This document shows, one piece after another, positions 45,175-54,340 of a DNA stretch of 64,000 nt (the first letter of the stretch is position 1; each line of letters begins with the position of its first letter). The notes under the pieces are model-generated. The model did not search any database. It was not told where the DNA came from and saw nothing but the letters and a program-made list of their open reading frames with translations. The DNA is taken from contig CAJQQK010000039.1 of assembly GCA_905480435.1 (NCBI GenBank), positions 1 to 64,000 on the forward strand. The letters are read 5' to 3'. Origin of the DNA: an uncultured Hyphomicrobiaceae bacterium. GTDB taxonomy: Bacteria > Pseudomonadota > Alphaproteobacteria > Rhizobiales > Hyphomicrobiaceae. A program made the translations under genes and the position numbers.

Positions 45175-45915
45175 TCAGTGGCGCTCAAGAAGACAACCGT
45201 AGCCGGCGATCGCATCATTCACGCCAGCCAACCGCAACGCATGCCACAAGGTCGCCTGTGTTGATGTAATCACCGGCTTGCCAAGTGCCTGCTCCAATGC
45301 TGCGATCACGGTATGCGATCGCGTGTTGAGGCATGAGATAATCAGCGCTTCCGCCTTAGGATCGCATCCCTTCATGCCTAGTTCGAACAAGGCACCGGGC
45401 TCAGGTTCCGCCAATGCAAAGCCATCCGAAATCCCAAGGAATGCCCCACCGACTACATTGAGTCCGGCTTCACCAAAATAGCGATGCTCCATCTCATCAA
45501 CTTCAGCCGGATACGGCGACACTACGGAAACAGTCTTCGCACCAAGTGCCTCAGCGGCAGACACGATTGCATAGGCCGCCGTTGTTGCTGACACCGAAAA
45601 GTCATCCGCTATTTCACCACGCAGATGCGCATCATAATTGACGCCCTGGACAATACTCGACGCTGTGCAGCCATAAGCAATGACATGCGGGTGAATACTC
45701 GACAGTTGGCGCAATGCCGCTTTGCCCTCAGTACGATCCATCTCGCACAGCGTCTCGGCTGTTGTGTCAGGCGCCATAAACATCCGTGAGAAATGCACAC
45801 TCACACCATCCGGCACGACGCGGGCAGCCCATGGCTCCATGACCGTATTGACACTCGGCACCACAATGCCAATCCGCGCCCTCCAACCGTCACCGTTCAG
45901 GAAACGTTTCGACAT
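45175..45915 (-). CDS. maleate isomerase/arylmalonate decarboxylase-like Asp/Glu racemase family protein
   Basis: A 246-residue protein with the two-cysteine pattern of the family: IAYGCTASSIV (first Cys) and IISCLNTRSH (second Cys). GIVVPSVNTVMEPW at the N terminus fits maleate cis-trans isomerase and arylmalonate decarboxylase-type enzymes. The reaction is isomerisation, racemisation or decarboxylation of a dicarboxylic acid. It is followed leftward by no close partner and lies 36 bases downstream of the PhyH-type gene on the same strand, so the two may be co-transcribed. Confidence 0.82.
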   Translation of the reverse strand: MSKRFLNGDGWRARIGIVVPSVNTVMEPWAARVVPDGVSVHFSRMFMAPDTTAETLCEMDRTEGKAALRQLSSIHPHVIAYGCTASSIVQGVNYDAHLRGEIADDFSVSATTAAYAIVSAAEALGAKTVSVVSPYPAEVDEMEHRYFGEAGLNVVGGAFLGISDGFALAEPEPGALFELGMKGCDPKAEALIISCLNTRSHTVIAALEQALGKPVITSTQATLWHALRLAGVNDAIAGYGCLLERH

Positions 45916-45951
45916 TGCTGGCTCCCTTATTGTAGGCGGCGTGTGCGGCCA

Positions 45952-46722
45952 TTAATTCGCCGGTGTCCGAACCCTAAAATCATTCCCACCAGACGCATCC
46001 TTGCCGCGCAGCAAAAACAGCGAATGATGCGACATGTCAGAACCACCGCGTTCCGCATGCCGCTGACGAGCCAGTTCGCGATCATAAACGGACGTCGTCG
46101 GCATCAACCGCAGCGTCATGCCTCGACGTGGCTTCACCGATCGGTTCTCCTCCGAACCGTGCGCGATATAGATGTCATGCAGTGCCATTCCGCCAGCCGG
46201 CAGGATCAGGTTCTCGGCAATACTCTCGTCATACTCCGACTTGGCAAGCTCACGATTGAGCGTGTAGTCCGCATCCGGCTTCACCTCATGTGCCATCAGC
46301 CGGGTATCCTTATGCGAACCCGGGATATATTTCAGACATCCGTTCTCTTCCGTCGCCTCATCGATCGCGATCCATACCGTACATGTTGCGAGCGGCTGGA
46401 TCGGCCAGTACTCACCATCTTGGTGATACGGCGTCTTCTTGCCGTTAAGCGCGGGCTTGGCAAAAAAGCTCATGTTCCAGAGACAGATATCCGGCCCGAT
46501 CAACTGCGCCGCCATCTCCAAAATCTCAGGATCGCGCGCATAATTGAGAAACCCGAGATCGTAGCTCAATAGCGCCGAGCAATTATCTCTAAAATCCGGA
46601 TGTTTCGCGAGCAACCGATCATGGTCGGAACGGATCCGCTGCAGCGTCTCCTCGGGCAACCGATAATCCGGAACCACGTATCCCTTTTCATGATACGTCG
46701 CGACCTCAGCTTCGCTCAGCAT
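45952..46722 (-). CDS. phytanoyl-CoA dioxygenase (PhyH) family protein
   Basis: A 256-residue non-heme iron dioxygenase. The iron site is TPYHQDGEYWPIQPL (HxD) and IYIAHGSEENRS (His); ENGCLKYIPGSHKD is the family hallmark. PhyH proteins hydroxylate small molecules as well as acyl-CoAs. It precedes the racemase-like gene by 36 bases on the same strand. ATG 46722 follows GGAGGGT, a strong site. Confidence 0.85.
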   Translation of the reverse strand: MLSEAEVATYHEKGYVVPDYRLPEETLQRIRSDHDRLLAKHPDFRDNCSALLSYDLGFLNYARDPEILEMAAQLIGPDICLWNMSFFAKPALNGKKTPYHQDGEYWPIQPLATCTVWIAIDEATEENGCLKYIPGSHKDTRLMAHEVKPDADYTLNRELAKSEYDESIAENLILPAGGMALHDIYIAHGSEENRSVKPRRGMTLRLMPTTSVYDRELARQRHAERGGSDMSHHSLFLLRGKDASGGNDFRVRTPAN

Positions 46723-46876
46723 TTGCCACCCTCCTGATCAACCTATTACTCCTCGGCTCAACACGACTATGCGCCAAGACATTGCATCAACGCCAATTCC
46801 ACGGCTAGATGAGTTGAACAGCATCGTCAATCTCTCTGCCGATAGAGACAACGCGCCCCAACTGGAACAACGCATC

Positions 46877-47446
46877 ATGCTCACGCTCTACTACGCCCCT
46901 GGCTCAAGCTCATTTGCAACCCACATCGCGCTCCATGAAGTCGGCGCCACGTTCGAAACCCACCGCCTATCCATTCCCGACAAAGGCACCCACACGCCAG
47001 AATACCTCGCCATCAATCCCGCAGGCAAAGTTCCAGCCCTGGCGATCGACGGTCGTATCCTGACAGAAGTTGCAGCTACGTTGTTCTATCTGGCAAAGAC
47101 TTACCCCGACGCTGGACTATTCCCGCCGGACACGAACATCGAGGCTCAAGCCCAAGTCCTTTCCTGGATGTCATTTGTGGCATCCGGCCTGCATCCCGTC
47201 TGGAACAAAGGCCTCGATCTTGCGCTGCCAGCATTCGAAATCGCAGACAAACGTCTCGGTGACAGCGAATGGGCGGCTGACACCTACTCGATCGCCGACA
47301 TTCACCTGTTCCGCCTCTACTGGCGTTTATCCGGCGTCAACGATCTTGCCCCCGGCAGCTTCCCCAACCTCAAACGCCACCACGATCAAATGCTGCAACG
47401 CCCCGCTGTCATCCGCACCATTGAGGCCGAGACTTCAGGCACCTGA
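46877..47446 (+). CDS. glutathione S-transferase
   Basis: A 189-residue cytosolic GST. The thioredoxin half has LYYAPGSSSFATHIALHEVG and NPAGKVPAL, with TEVAATLFYL near the glutathione site; the helical half has SYNPAGW-like features reduced, and AADTYSIADIHLFRLYWRL. The track begins 36 codons early; ATG 46877 is the true start. A VOC gene follows after 46 bases on the same strand. Both are typical of detoxification or glutathione-dependent ring cleavage, but the link is inferred. Confidence 0.85.
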   Translation: MLTLYYAPGSSSFATHIALHEVGATFETHRLSIPDKGTHTPEYLAINPAGKVPALAIDGRILTEVAATLFYLAKTYPDAGLFPPDTNIEAQAQVLSWMSFVASGLHPVWNKGLDLALPAFEIADKRLGDSEWAADTYSIADIHLFRLYWRLSGVNDLAPGSFPNLKRHHDQMLQRPAVIRTIEAETSGT

Positions 47447-47492
47447 AATCTTACTGCAAGTTTCGTTTCCAACCATCAGGAGAACCCAGACC

Positions 47493-47924
47493 ATGAAGAT
47501 TAAGCGCATCGAACACATCGCTGTTGCCGTCAAAAGTATCAAGGCGATGCGCGATATTCTCGAAAACAAACTCGGCATTGAAATGGAATACGAGGAGCAC
47601 CTGCCTGAGCATGCAACAAGCCTCGCAATGTTCCCAATCGGCGAAACGTACATCGAGTTGCTCGAGTCCGACAAACCAGATACTGGCACCAGCAAGTGGA
47701 TCGCCGAACACGGCGAGGGCCTGTTTCACATCTGCCTCGAAGTTGAAGATATCGATGCGTCAATCGTGGAATTGCGCGAAAAAGGTATGAAGTTCCAACA
47801 AGAGGAACCGCTGATCGGCCACGGCAACTGCCGCATCATCTTCCTTGACCCAGCTTCCACCGGCAACATGGTCATCGAACTTGCCGAAATGCCCAAAGAG
47901 CCACACGTACACGCAGCCGAGTAA
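47493..47924 (+). CDS. VOC-family protein, methylmalonyl-CoA epimerase-like
   Basis: A 143-residue single-chain VOC protein. The metal ligands are in RIEHIAVAVKS (His), LFHICLEVEDI (His) and MVIELAEM (Glu), as in methylmalonyl-CoA epimerase. SKWIAEHGEGLFHI is the family signature. ATG 47493 follows CAGGAG by ten bases; the track start is far too early. It lies 46 bases after the GST gene. No mutase or propionyl-CoA carboxylase gene is nearby, so the epimerase role is uncertain. Confidence 0.8.
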   Translation: MKIKRIEHIAVAVKSIKAMRDILENKLGIEMEYEEHLPEHATSLAMFPIGETYIELLESDKPDTGTSKWIAEHGEGLFHICLEVEDIDASIVELREKGMKFQQEEPLIGHGNCRIIFLDPASTGNMVIELAEMPKEPHVHAAE

Positions 47925-47962
47925 ACACCAACTCCGCGCTGCCTATCACTGTCATGACATCA

Positions 47963-48427
47963 TCAACGCGGCGGCAGTTCACCAATGTTGATGATGTCGT
48001 ATTTCTTGTTGAGCGCAGTCATCTTGGCTTGGTCAGCAAAATCGGCTTCAGTCATTTTGGCTAACTCGGCGAGAAACTGATCAAATCCCGATGGTTGGAA
48101 AATCATCAACATCCTCGCATCCGACGTCCCGTCTGCCAGCACACAGGCATGCGGGACACCGGGTGGAATGTGCAGACAAGCTCCAGCCGTCGCCGTCATC
48201 CAGTCACCGTCAACATAGAAATCAATCTCACCGGCCAGAACATAAAACGTCTCCGCATGAAACTTATGAAGATGGAGCCCGAGCTGAAAATTGGCCTTCA
48301 GGTTATCTTCCATCAGCGTATACATGCCCCCGGTATCATCCGCCGACACTTTCACGAACGTATGGTCAGCCGACCAATCGTAGTTGAGACCACCCTGCGG
48401 CGGCACGAACGAATAGCGCTTCGTCAT
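47963..48427 (-). CDS. cupin-domain protein
   Basis: A 154-residue single cupin. GLHLHKFHAETFYVLAGE has the metal-binding HxH...E motif and CLHIPPGVPHAC the second motif. The C-terminal helical tail MTEADFADQAKMTALNKKYD is typical of an uncharacterised group. It begins a leftward run followed by enoyl-CoA hydratase, SDR and LLM genes upstream, with gaps of 20 to 52 bases, so it may be the last gene of that operon. Role unknown. Confidence 0.82.
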   Translation of the reverse strand: MTKRYSFVPPQGGLNYDWSADHTFVKVSADDTGGMYTLMEDNLKANFQLGLHLHKFHAETFYVLAGEIDFYVDGDWMTATAGACLHIPPGVPHACVLADGTSDARMLMIFQPSGFDQFLAELAKMTEADFADQAKMTALNKKYDIINIGELPPR

Positions 48428-48479
48428 TGCTGTGCATCCATACCTTGAGAAACGCGTGCCGCAGCATACATCTCAAAAC

Positions 48480-49298
48480 TCACTCGCCTCGGAAAACCGG
48501 ATCCCGCTTCGCAGCAAATGCCGCGACACCTTCTTTGTAATCCGCACTCGCCATCGCTTCATCACCAACAGCGAGAATGGCAGCCTGGCGTTTATCCGTC
48601 TCAGCCCGCGCAACAGCCTCGATAACCAACTTGGCGCCTTTGATCGTCAGCGGCGCAGAGTTTGCCATGCTCGCCGCCAATGCGCGCGCACCGTTCATGG
48701 CATCATCATCTGTGCGATGCGTTGCAAGGCCCACGCGATGTGCCTCATCAACGTCATATCGGCGTCCGGCAAACAAAACTTCTTTCGCCACGGCCACACC
48801 GGCTGCCTCGACCAACACGCGCGTTTCATCGATGCCGTAGACATTTGACAACCGCGCCGCCGGAATCGCGAAATATGCGGTCGGGTCGGCCACACGAAAA
48901 TCGCACGACAGCGCGATACCAGCGCCGCCACCATAGCACGGCCCGGATACCGCTGCGATCGTCGCCTTCGGGCATGCCCCTATTGCATTCAGGCACGCAT
49001 CGTTGGCGGCCTCATATGCATGACCATCCGCCACCGTTTTGCGCACCGCTTCAAACTCAGAGATATCCGCGCCAGCGCAAAACCCACCGCCGGCCCCGGT
49101 CAAGATGATTGCGCGAACTTCACGTTCTTCGCCCAGTCGTTCAAAAATCCGGCCAAGCTCCTGCCACATCGCAAGTGACATCGCATTGCGTCGTTTCGGT
49201 CGGTTGAGCGTCACGACAGCAACGGTGGCATCGCTTCGATCAACAAGAATGTCTTCGGGTGACAACGGCGTCGGTTCAGCCAATGCGGCCTCCATCAT
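48480..49298 (-). CDS. enoyl-CoA hydratase/isomerase (crotonase family)
   Basis: A 272-residue crotonase. FCAGADISEFEAV and GPCYGGGAGIALSCDFRVA form the oxyanion hole, and VYGIDETRVLVEA is near the active site. It follows an SDR gene by 30 bases on the minus strand and precedes the cupin gene by 52. The set crotonase-SDR-LLM is consistent with breakdown of an acyl-CoA or branched compound. Substrate unknown. Confidence 0.86.
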   Translation of the reverse strand: MMEAALAEPTPLSPEDILVDRSDATVAVVTLNRPKRRNAMSLAMWQELGRIFERLGEEREVRAIILTGAGGGFCAGADISEFEAVRKTVADGHAYEAANDACLNAIGACPKATIAAVSGPCYGGGAGIALSCDFRVADPTAYFAIPAARLSNVYGIDETRVLVEAAGVAVAKEVLFAGRRYDVDEAHRVGLATHRTDDDAMNGARALAASMANSAPLTIKGAKLVIEAVARAETDKRQAAILAVGDEAMASADYKEGVAAFAAKRDPVFRGE

Positions 49299-49328
49299 AA
49301 AGTGTAATTCGCGAAGGTTTAGCCCAAC

Positions 49329-50090
49329 TCACATGGTCCGACCAGCGGTCCAACCGCCATCAACCATCAATGTCGTGCCGGTAATGAAGCTCGCATCCTC
49401 TGAGGCGAGAAACAGAATGGCGCGTGCGATCTCGTTGGCTTCGCCCCAGCGGTTCATCGCATGGATCGACTTGATAGTTTGCGCCATATTTGCGTCCTGG
49501 AAATAACGTTCGGTGAGCGACGTCCTCGTCACCCCCGGGCCGACAGCATTGATCCGAATACCAGACTGTCCAAATTCCAACCCCAACTCTTTGGTCAGCC
49601 CCACAACCGCATGCTTTGATGCCACGTAAGCTGGGCGGTTCGGTGCTGCCGTCACACCAAGCGTTGATGCGAGATTGACGATCGCACCCTTTTTGTCTGC
49701 TGCGACTAGCCGCCGAAGAAATGCCTGCGCGCACAAAAACACGCCGGTGATGTTGACATTGATCACCCGGCTCCATTCCTCATACGACAGCTCGATCACG
49801 GGCGAGATTTCGCGAACGCCTGCACTATTAATCAACACATCCAACCGGCCAAACCGCTTCTCCACCGTCTCGAAGAATGTCGTCACCGCATCCGGATCGG
49901 TTGTATCAAGCGCAAACCCTGCCGCCTCGCCCCCGCGCTTTTTGATCTCTTCAGCCGTGCCCTCGGCCGTTGCCAAATCAATATCCGAGACCGCAACGAT
50001 GGCCCCCTCGGCTGCAAACTCTATCGCCGACTCGCGTCCAATCCCGCTGCCACCACCTGTGATCACAACCACCTGATCCTGGAACCGCAT
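49329..50090 (-). CDS. short-chain dehydrogenase/reductase (SDR, FabG-like)
   Basis: A 253-residue classical SDR. VVITGGGSGIGRESAIE is the nucleotide-binding motif, SDIDLATA gives Asp for NAD preference, NSAGVREISPV is the NAG region and STLGVTAAPNRPAYVASKHAV carries the Ser-Tyr-Lys triad. The start is close to the LLM gene stop (20-base gap), so they are co-transcribed. The reaction is oxidation of a hydroxy group or reduction of a keto group; FabG in fatty-acid synthesis is unlikely here. Confidence 0.88.
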   Translation of the reverse strand: MRFQDQVVVITGGGSGIGRESAIEFAAEGAIVAVSDIDLATAEGTAEEIKKRGGEAAGFALDTTDPDAVTTFFETVEKRFGRLDVLINSAGVREISPVIELSYEEWSRVINVNITGVFLCAQAFLRRLVAADKKGAIVNLASTLGVTAAPNRPAYVASKHAVVGLTKELGLEFGQSGIRINAVGPGVTRTSLTERYFQDANMAQTIKSIHAMNRWGEANEIARAILFLASEDASFITGTTLMVDGGWTAGRTM

Positions 50091-50110
50091 CTGCCCAATT
50101 CTCCTCTATC

Positions 50111-50980
50111 TCAAACTGTTCGATAACGCTCGATGGTGTCGCGCCACGTTAGCGCGTCCTCTGGCGACTTAACTTTCGCTGGCATCCCCGCCATTGGCGT
50201 TACGGGAACCAGCACACGGGTCACGCCCATATCAGCTAACTGCGGAATTTCCTCAGGGTCATCCGGCATCGCCACGGTAAACTCTATGCTGTCGGGGTCA
50301 CGATCGTTTTCCTCGGCAGTCTTGCGCACCAGATCGAACAGCTCCTTTGGTGCACCGCGCGCTGGAAAATAGCCATTACCGAGCCGCCCGGCTCGACGCG
50401 CTGCAAACTTGGAATCACCACCGATCACAATCGGCACGCTGCCATTGACGGGCTGCGGCAGGCAGTACGCTTCACGGAACGATACGAATTCGCCTTCATA
50501 TGTTGGCGCGCGTGCAGACCAAAGCTCCCGCATCGCAGCCACATATTCATCCGTTCGCCGCCCGCGCGCATCAAACGGTACGCCGAGCGCATCAAACTCT
50601 TCCTTGAGCCAACCCACACCGATGCCAAGAATAATCCGTCCGCCACTCAGATGGTCGAGCGTCCCAACCTGCTTGGCCAGCACCACCGGATTGTGTTGCG
50701 GCAAGATGATGATGCCGCTCGCAAGCTTGATTTTCGAAGTCGCAGCCGCTGCATAAGCCATCCAGACGATCGGATCGGGCAGTGCGATTTCATTGTTGCC
50801 ACCGGCAATCTTGCCATCCTCTGAATAAGGATAGGCTGACTCGTAGCCGCCCGGCAGCACGGTGTGCTCAACCGTCCAAAGCGACTCAAAACCGGCCTCT
50901 TCGCCAGCCTGTGCCAACTCAATCGCGTCAGCCGGATTAGCATAGCGGCCCGTATTGCAGTACCTCAGTCCGAATTTCAT
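50111..50980 (-). CDS. LLM-class (F420-dependent-type) oxidoreductase
   Basis: A 289-residue luciferase-like protein. FESLWTVEHTVLPGGYESAYPY and LPQHNPVVLAKQVGTLDHLS with GRIILGIGVGWLKEEFDAL match the F420-dependent TIGR03619 group. It leads the operon LLM-SDR-crotonase-cupin on the minus strand. Its closest relatives in the window are the LLM genes at 22.7 and 58.0 kb. Whether F420 or FMN is used cannot be read from the sequence. Confidence 0.86.
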   Translation of the reverse strand: MKFGLRYCNTGRYANPADAIELAQAGEEAGFESLWTVEHTVLPGGYESAYPYSEDGKIAGGNNEIALPDPIVWMAYAAAATSKIKLASGIIILPQHNPVVLAKQVGTLDHLSGGRIILGIGVGWLKEEFDALGVPFDARGRRTDEYVAAMRELWSARAPTYEGEFVSFREAYCLPQPVNGSVPIVIGGDSKFAARRAGRLGNGYFPARGAPKELFDLVRKTAEENDRDPDSIEFTVAMPDDPEEIPQLADMGVTRVLVPVTPMAGMPAKVKSPEDALTWRDTIERYRTV

Positions 50981-51148
50981 TCAACTGCCTCCAGACATCA
51001 GATCAACTGAGCGCCAACAAAGATTGCGGCCAGTCTGGCGTGAACTGGAACCGAATGCGAGCTACGATGTGATAATTATCTGCACAAGCGGACACAGTCT
51101 GCCAACCGACTATTGTCTGGCAAGCAGCACGCCCGAAGGACCCATCAA

Positions 51149-51568
51149 ATGAGCAACCCTGCTTTCAAGTTCGACCACGTCCACATCATCGCGCCCGATC
51201 CACATACGACCGCCAAGTGGTATGTGGATATGCTTGGCGCGATCATCAAAGCCGACACCATCGCGCGCGGCGCACCGCAGATCTTCGTAGAACTTGGTGG
51301 CACAAACATCCTGATCCGCGGCCAACGCCCTGGCGAAGCTCCCGTCACATCGCGTCCGATCGAACCGTTCAACGACTTCTCCAGTCACAACGAATGGGGC
51401 ACCGACCATTTCGGCTTCATGTACGACGGCGATCTCAAGACCTTCTGCGACGACCTCGCAACCAAAGGCGTGGAGTTCCCGGTGGCGCTCAAGCAAGGCG
51501 TCCACGGCAAGTGGCTGTGCTACATCTCAGCACCCGACAACGTCAGTATCGAGCTAATGCAGGTGTAG
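51149..51568 (+). CDS. VOC-family metalloprotein (glyoxalase/extradiol dioxygenase fold)
   Basis: A 139-residue VOC protein. KFDHVHIIAPDPHTTAKWYVDMLGA opens the fold and carries a metal-binding His, GTDHFGFMYDG the second, and NVSIELMQV the Glu. It could be a ring-cleavage dioxygenase, lyase or resistance protein. ATG 51149 follows CGAAGGA by nine bases. It stands between an LLM gene (divergent) and an MFS transporter (convergent), so context is weak. Confidence 0.8.
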   Translation: MSNPAFKFDHVHIIAPDPHTTAKWYVDMLGAIIKADTIARGAPQIFVELGGTNILIRGQRPGEAPVTSRPIEPFNDFSSHNEWGTDHFGFMYDGDLKTFCDDLATKGVEFPVALKQGVHGKWLCYISAPDNVSIELMQV

Positions 51569-51576
51569 CTGCCAGC

Positions 51577-52794
51577 TCACACCTTATGCGACTCCGGGGC
51601 CCACATCGCGAACGCAATCGCGGTGAGCGAGATCATCCCGGCGCTCACCATCAACGCGGTCGTCGTGCCCTGCAGATCGACCATCAACCCAATCAGAAAC
51701 GGGCCGAGCACATAGCCCGCATCACCCGTCATACGATAGGTACTGAGCGCCGCTGCATTCATGCCTTTCGGTGCTGAATCGCCCGCATAAGCAGCTGGCG
51801 CAGCACCGCCAACCGACGTCGCAATGCCCCAGAGCACAAACGCGGCGCCGAACCAGATCGCATCCGGCGCATACGAAAACATCACCATCGTCAAACCGGT
51901 CACAAGCGTCGCCGGAACAATGATCGCTTTGCGACCAAACTTGTCCGAAAGAGCCCCTGCCGGATAGGCCGCGATCAGTCCCGCAACGCTCCCCAACACC
52001 ATCGCAAAGCCAACTTCCCCGGGCGACATCCCGTAGTTCGCAACCGCAATCAGCGGAATGATTGAAAACAGTCCGCCCGTCCGCACAAACGCATTCATGA
52101 AGCCAATGAGGCAAACCAGCATGTAACCTGTCTGCGCCATCATCAATCGAAGTTGAGTGATAAACGGGGGCATCACGCCAGCATTGGCAGCTCGGTTCTG
52201 AGCAAACTCCCGCGTTTCAGGAACGGCAAACCAAGCGACCGCCATCGCGGCTAGACTGGCACATCCAGTTCCGATGAACGGTGCCGCCAGTCCATAGTAT
52301 TCCGCGAGCAATCCCCCCGGTAGCGGACCGATACCAACCGCAAAAATAAACGTACCCTGATAGATCGACAGTATACGACCGCGCCTTTCCGGTGTGCTGA
52401 TATCGGCGAGCACCACATGCCCCGTCGTCACGATCAGGCCCGCCCCGAACCCAGCAACGAACCGCGCCACGAGAAACTCAGGATAGGCGGTCGCATAGGC
52501 ACACCACAGATTACCGAGCCCAGAGATCAAGCCGCCAAGCGCAATCGTCGGGCGTCGCCCCATCCAATCGGCGAGCTTTCCAGCCGGCAGCGCCACGACA
52601 AACCGCGCCAAACCGTAAATACCAACCGCCATGCCTATCGCCGACGCCGGCACTCCAAACGCCTGCGCATAGAGCGGCAACGACGGCACCAGAGCGCCAA
52701 AACCAAGCTGATTGATCGCGATCAGCACGCACATCCAAAACAGCACACGCCATTCCAGCGGACGTTCTTTGCTTCCGACAGGCGACATCACCAC
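51577..52794 (-). CDS. MFS transporter
   Basis: A 405-residue, twelve-helix major facilitator. The motif-A form GKLADWMGRRPTIALGG is between helices 2 and 3 and ALSDKFGRKAIIV in the second half. PGGLLAEYYGLAAPFI is a typical helix 5 motif-C region. It may export a drug or a pathway intermediate. The start is ATG 52794 or 52788. It stands alone and converges on the VOC gene. No substrate evidence is visible. Confidence 0.86.
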   Translation of the reverse strand: MVMSPVGSKERPLEWRVLFWMCVLIAINQLGFGALVPSLPLYAQAFGVPASAIGMAVGIYGLARFVVALPAGKLADWMGRRPTIALGGLISGLGNLWCAYATAYPEFLVARFVAGFGAGLIVTTGHVVLADISTPERRGRILSIYQGTFIFAVGIGPLPGGLLAEYYGLAAPFIGTGCASLAAMAVAWFAVPETREFAQNRAANAGVMPPFITQLRLMMAQTGYMLVCLIGFMNAFVRTGGLFSIIPLIAVANYGMSPGEVGFAMVLGSVAGLIAAYPAGALSDKFGRKAIIVPATLVTGLTMVMFSYAPDAIWFGAAFVLWGIATSVGGAAPAAYAGDSAPKGMNAAALSTYRMTGDAGYVLGPFLIGLMVDLQGTTTALMVSAGMISLTAIAFAMWAPESHKV

Positions 52795-53037
52795 ACTGGA
52801 TATCCCGTGTTATTCCTCAAGGTGCCTCTTTCCTTAAACTTCGATGAGCCACTCGCTCATCATGGCCATTCATTCGCGTCCAACTCGGATCATGGACACG
52901 CAAACACACCACTATAGCTCTACCGCTCGATTGGTGCTGTGATGCTTTATCCACCCGACGATAATTGATCGCACATGACGCTCTTCACCATCAACAAGCC
53001 GCGTCGTACGATACCTGTTAGCAAAGGCGAGGAACTT

Positions 53038-54120
53038 ATGCCCATCCGCATCATCGGAATGATCGGCGTCACGCCGCCTGCATCAGACACACAACTGGTG
53101 GTCATAGAAGGCGCGTTGTCTCCAGACTACGTCATCGAATTCGCGCAGGCCCACGAAACCGCCGGCTTCGACATGGCGTTGGTTGGATATTCCTCGTCGT
53201 CAGCCGAAGGGTTCCTGGTCGCGCAACATGCTGCCGCCAATACCACCAGACTTGGTTACTTGATTGCCCATCGGCCGGGCTTCATTTCCCCGACACTGAT
53301 GGCACGCAAAGCCGCCACCTTCGACCAGATCACACGCGGTCGTCTCGCCTTGCATATCATCACCGGCAAATCCGACGCCGAACAACAAGGCGACGGCGAC
53401 TACAGCCCTAAAACCGAACGTTACGAACGGGCCGCTGAATACCTCGCCCTGATGCGCAAAACCTGGACAACAACCGAGCCTTTCGATTTCGACGGATCCT
53501 TCTATCGCGTCACCGGCGCAGCGTCGGATGTTCCTCCCTATCAGGAACCACATCCGCCATTGTTTTTCGGCGGCGCATCAGAAGGCGCGCTCACGATGGG
53601 CGCCGAACATTGCGACGTCTACGCGATCTACGGGGAACCGCTTGCGACCACAACAGAACGCATCACTGACTTCCGCGCCAAGGCGGCCAAGTTCGGCCGC
53701 ACACCGGGCTTCAATGGCTCATTCCGCCCCATCATCGCCGAAACCGAAGGCGCTGCCTGGGACAAAGCCAATCACATCCTCGCCGGCATGGCTGGTGCAA
53801 AAGGCTGGGCCCGGCAGGAAAATATCGGCGCCCCCGTCGATAACGCCGGCAAGCGCATCTACGACATGGCACTCAAGCAAGACGTCTACGACAGTTGTTT
53901 ATGGATGGGCGTTGCCAAAGCAACCGGCGCGCTTGGCAACACGTCATGTTTGGTTGGCACACCTGAGCAAGTCGCCAATGCGATTGTTGAATACTACAAG
54001 ATCGGCGTCTCAAGCATTCTGATCCGCGGCTTTGATCCATTTAACGACACGATCGAATTCGGCAACGAACTCATCCCCCGCATCCGCGCCGGCGTCGCAG
54101 CCATTGACGCGGCTGGTTGA
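53038..54120 (+). CDS. FMN-dependent monooxygenase (LLM class, SsuD-like)
   Basis: A 360-residue luciferase-like flavin monooxygenase of the alkanesulfonate (SsuD) group. LVGYSSSSAEGFLVAQHAAANT, LIAHRPGFISPTLMARKAATFDQIT and RLALHIITGKSDAEQQGDGD are its markers. The sulfonate group is the common substrate, but related enzymes act on other compounds. The track starts 21 codons early; GAGGAACTT directly precedes ATG 53038. No SsuABC transporter or FMN reductase is next to it, so sulfur scavenging is not proven. It ends just before an intergenic repeat. Confidence 0.84.
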   Translation: MPIRIIGMIGVTPPASDTQLVVIEGALSPDYVIEFAQAHETAGFDMALVGYSSSSAEGFLVAQHAAANTTRLGYLIAHRPGFISPTLMARKAATFDQITRGRLALHIITGKSDAEQQGDGDYSPKTERYERAAEYLALMRKTWTTTEPFDFDGSFYRVTGAASDVPPYQEPHPPLFFGGASEGALTMGAEHCDVYAIYGEPLATTTERITDFRAKAAKFGRTPGFNGSFRPIIAETEGAAWDKANHILAGMAGAKGWARQENIGAPVDNAGKRIYDMALKQDVYDSCLWMGVAKATGALGNTSCLVGTPEQVANAIVEYYKIGVSSILIRGFDPFNDTIEFGNELIPRIRAGVAAIDAAG

Positions 54121-54149
54121 TTAGTTGCTGGTTCATGGCTTCGTGTCTG

Positions 54150-54297
54150 CCCCTCACCCTAACCCTCTCCCCGTAAAAAACGGGGAGAGGGAACATCGCT
54201 TCTAATTGGGGCGAGGGGCATGCCACGCTTCACAGCAAAGCTCCCTCTCCCCGCTCGTGCTCTTTGCACGAATGGGGAGAGGGCTGGCGTGAGGGGC
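54150..54297. repeat. intergenic palindromic repeat (REP-like, double hairpin)
   Basis: Two hairpins lie between convergent genes. The first, CCCTCTCCCCGT...ACGGGGAGAGGG (54163-54191), is a near-perfect stem. The second (54243-54283) has CCCTCTCCCCG and GGGGAGAGGG with an inner CGTGC/GCACG stem. CCCTCACC at the left and GTGAGGGG at the right make an outer palindrome. Such GC-rich CCCTCTCCCC/GGGGAGAGGG elements are widespread intergenic repeats in proteobacteria and may act as transcription stops for both genes. Confidence 0.8.
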
Positions 54298-54340
54298 AGC
54301 GCCAACTCAAAGCCTCAGCTGCAGCAAGCTTCTTCGGACC

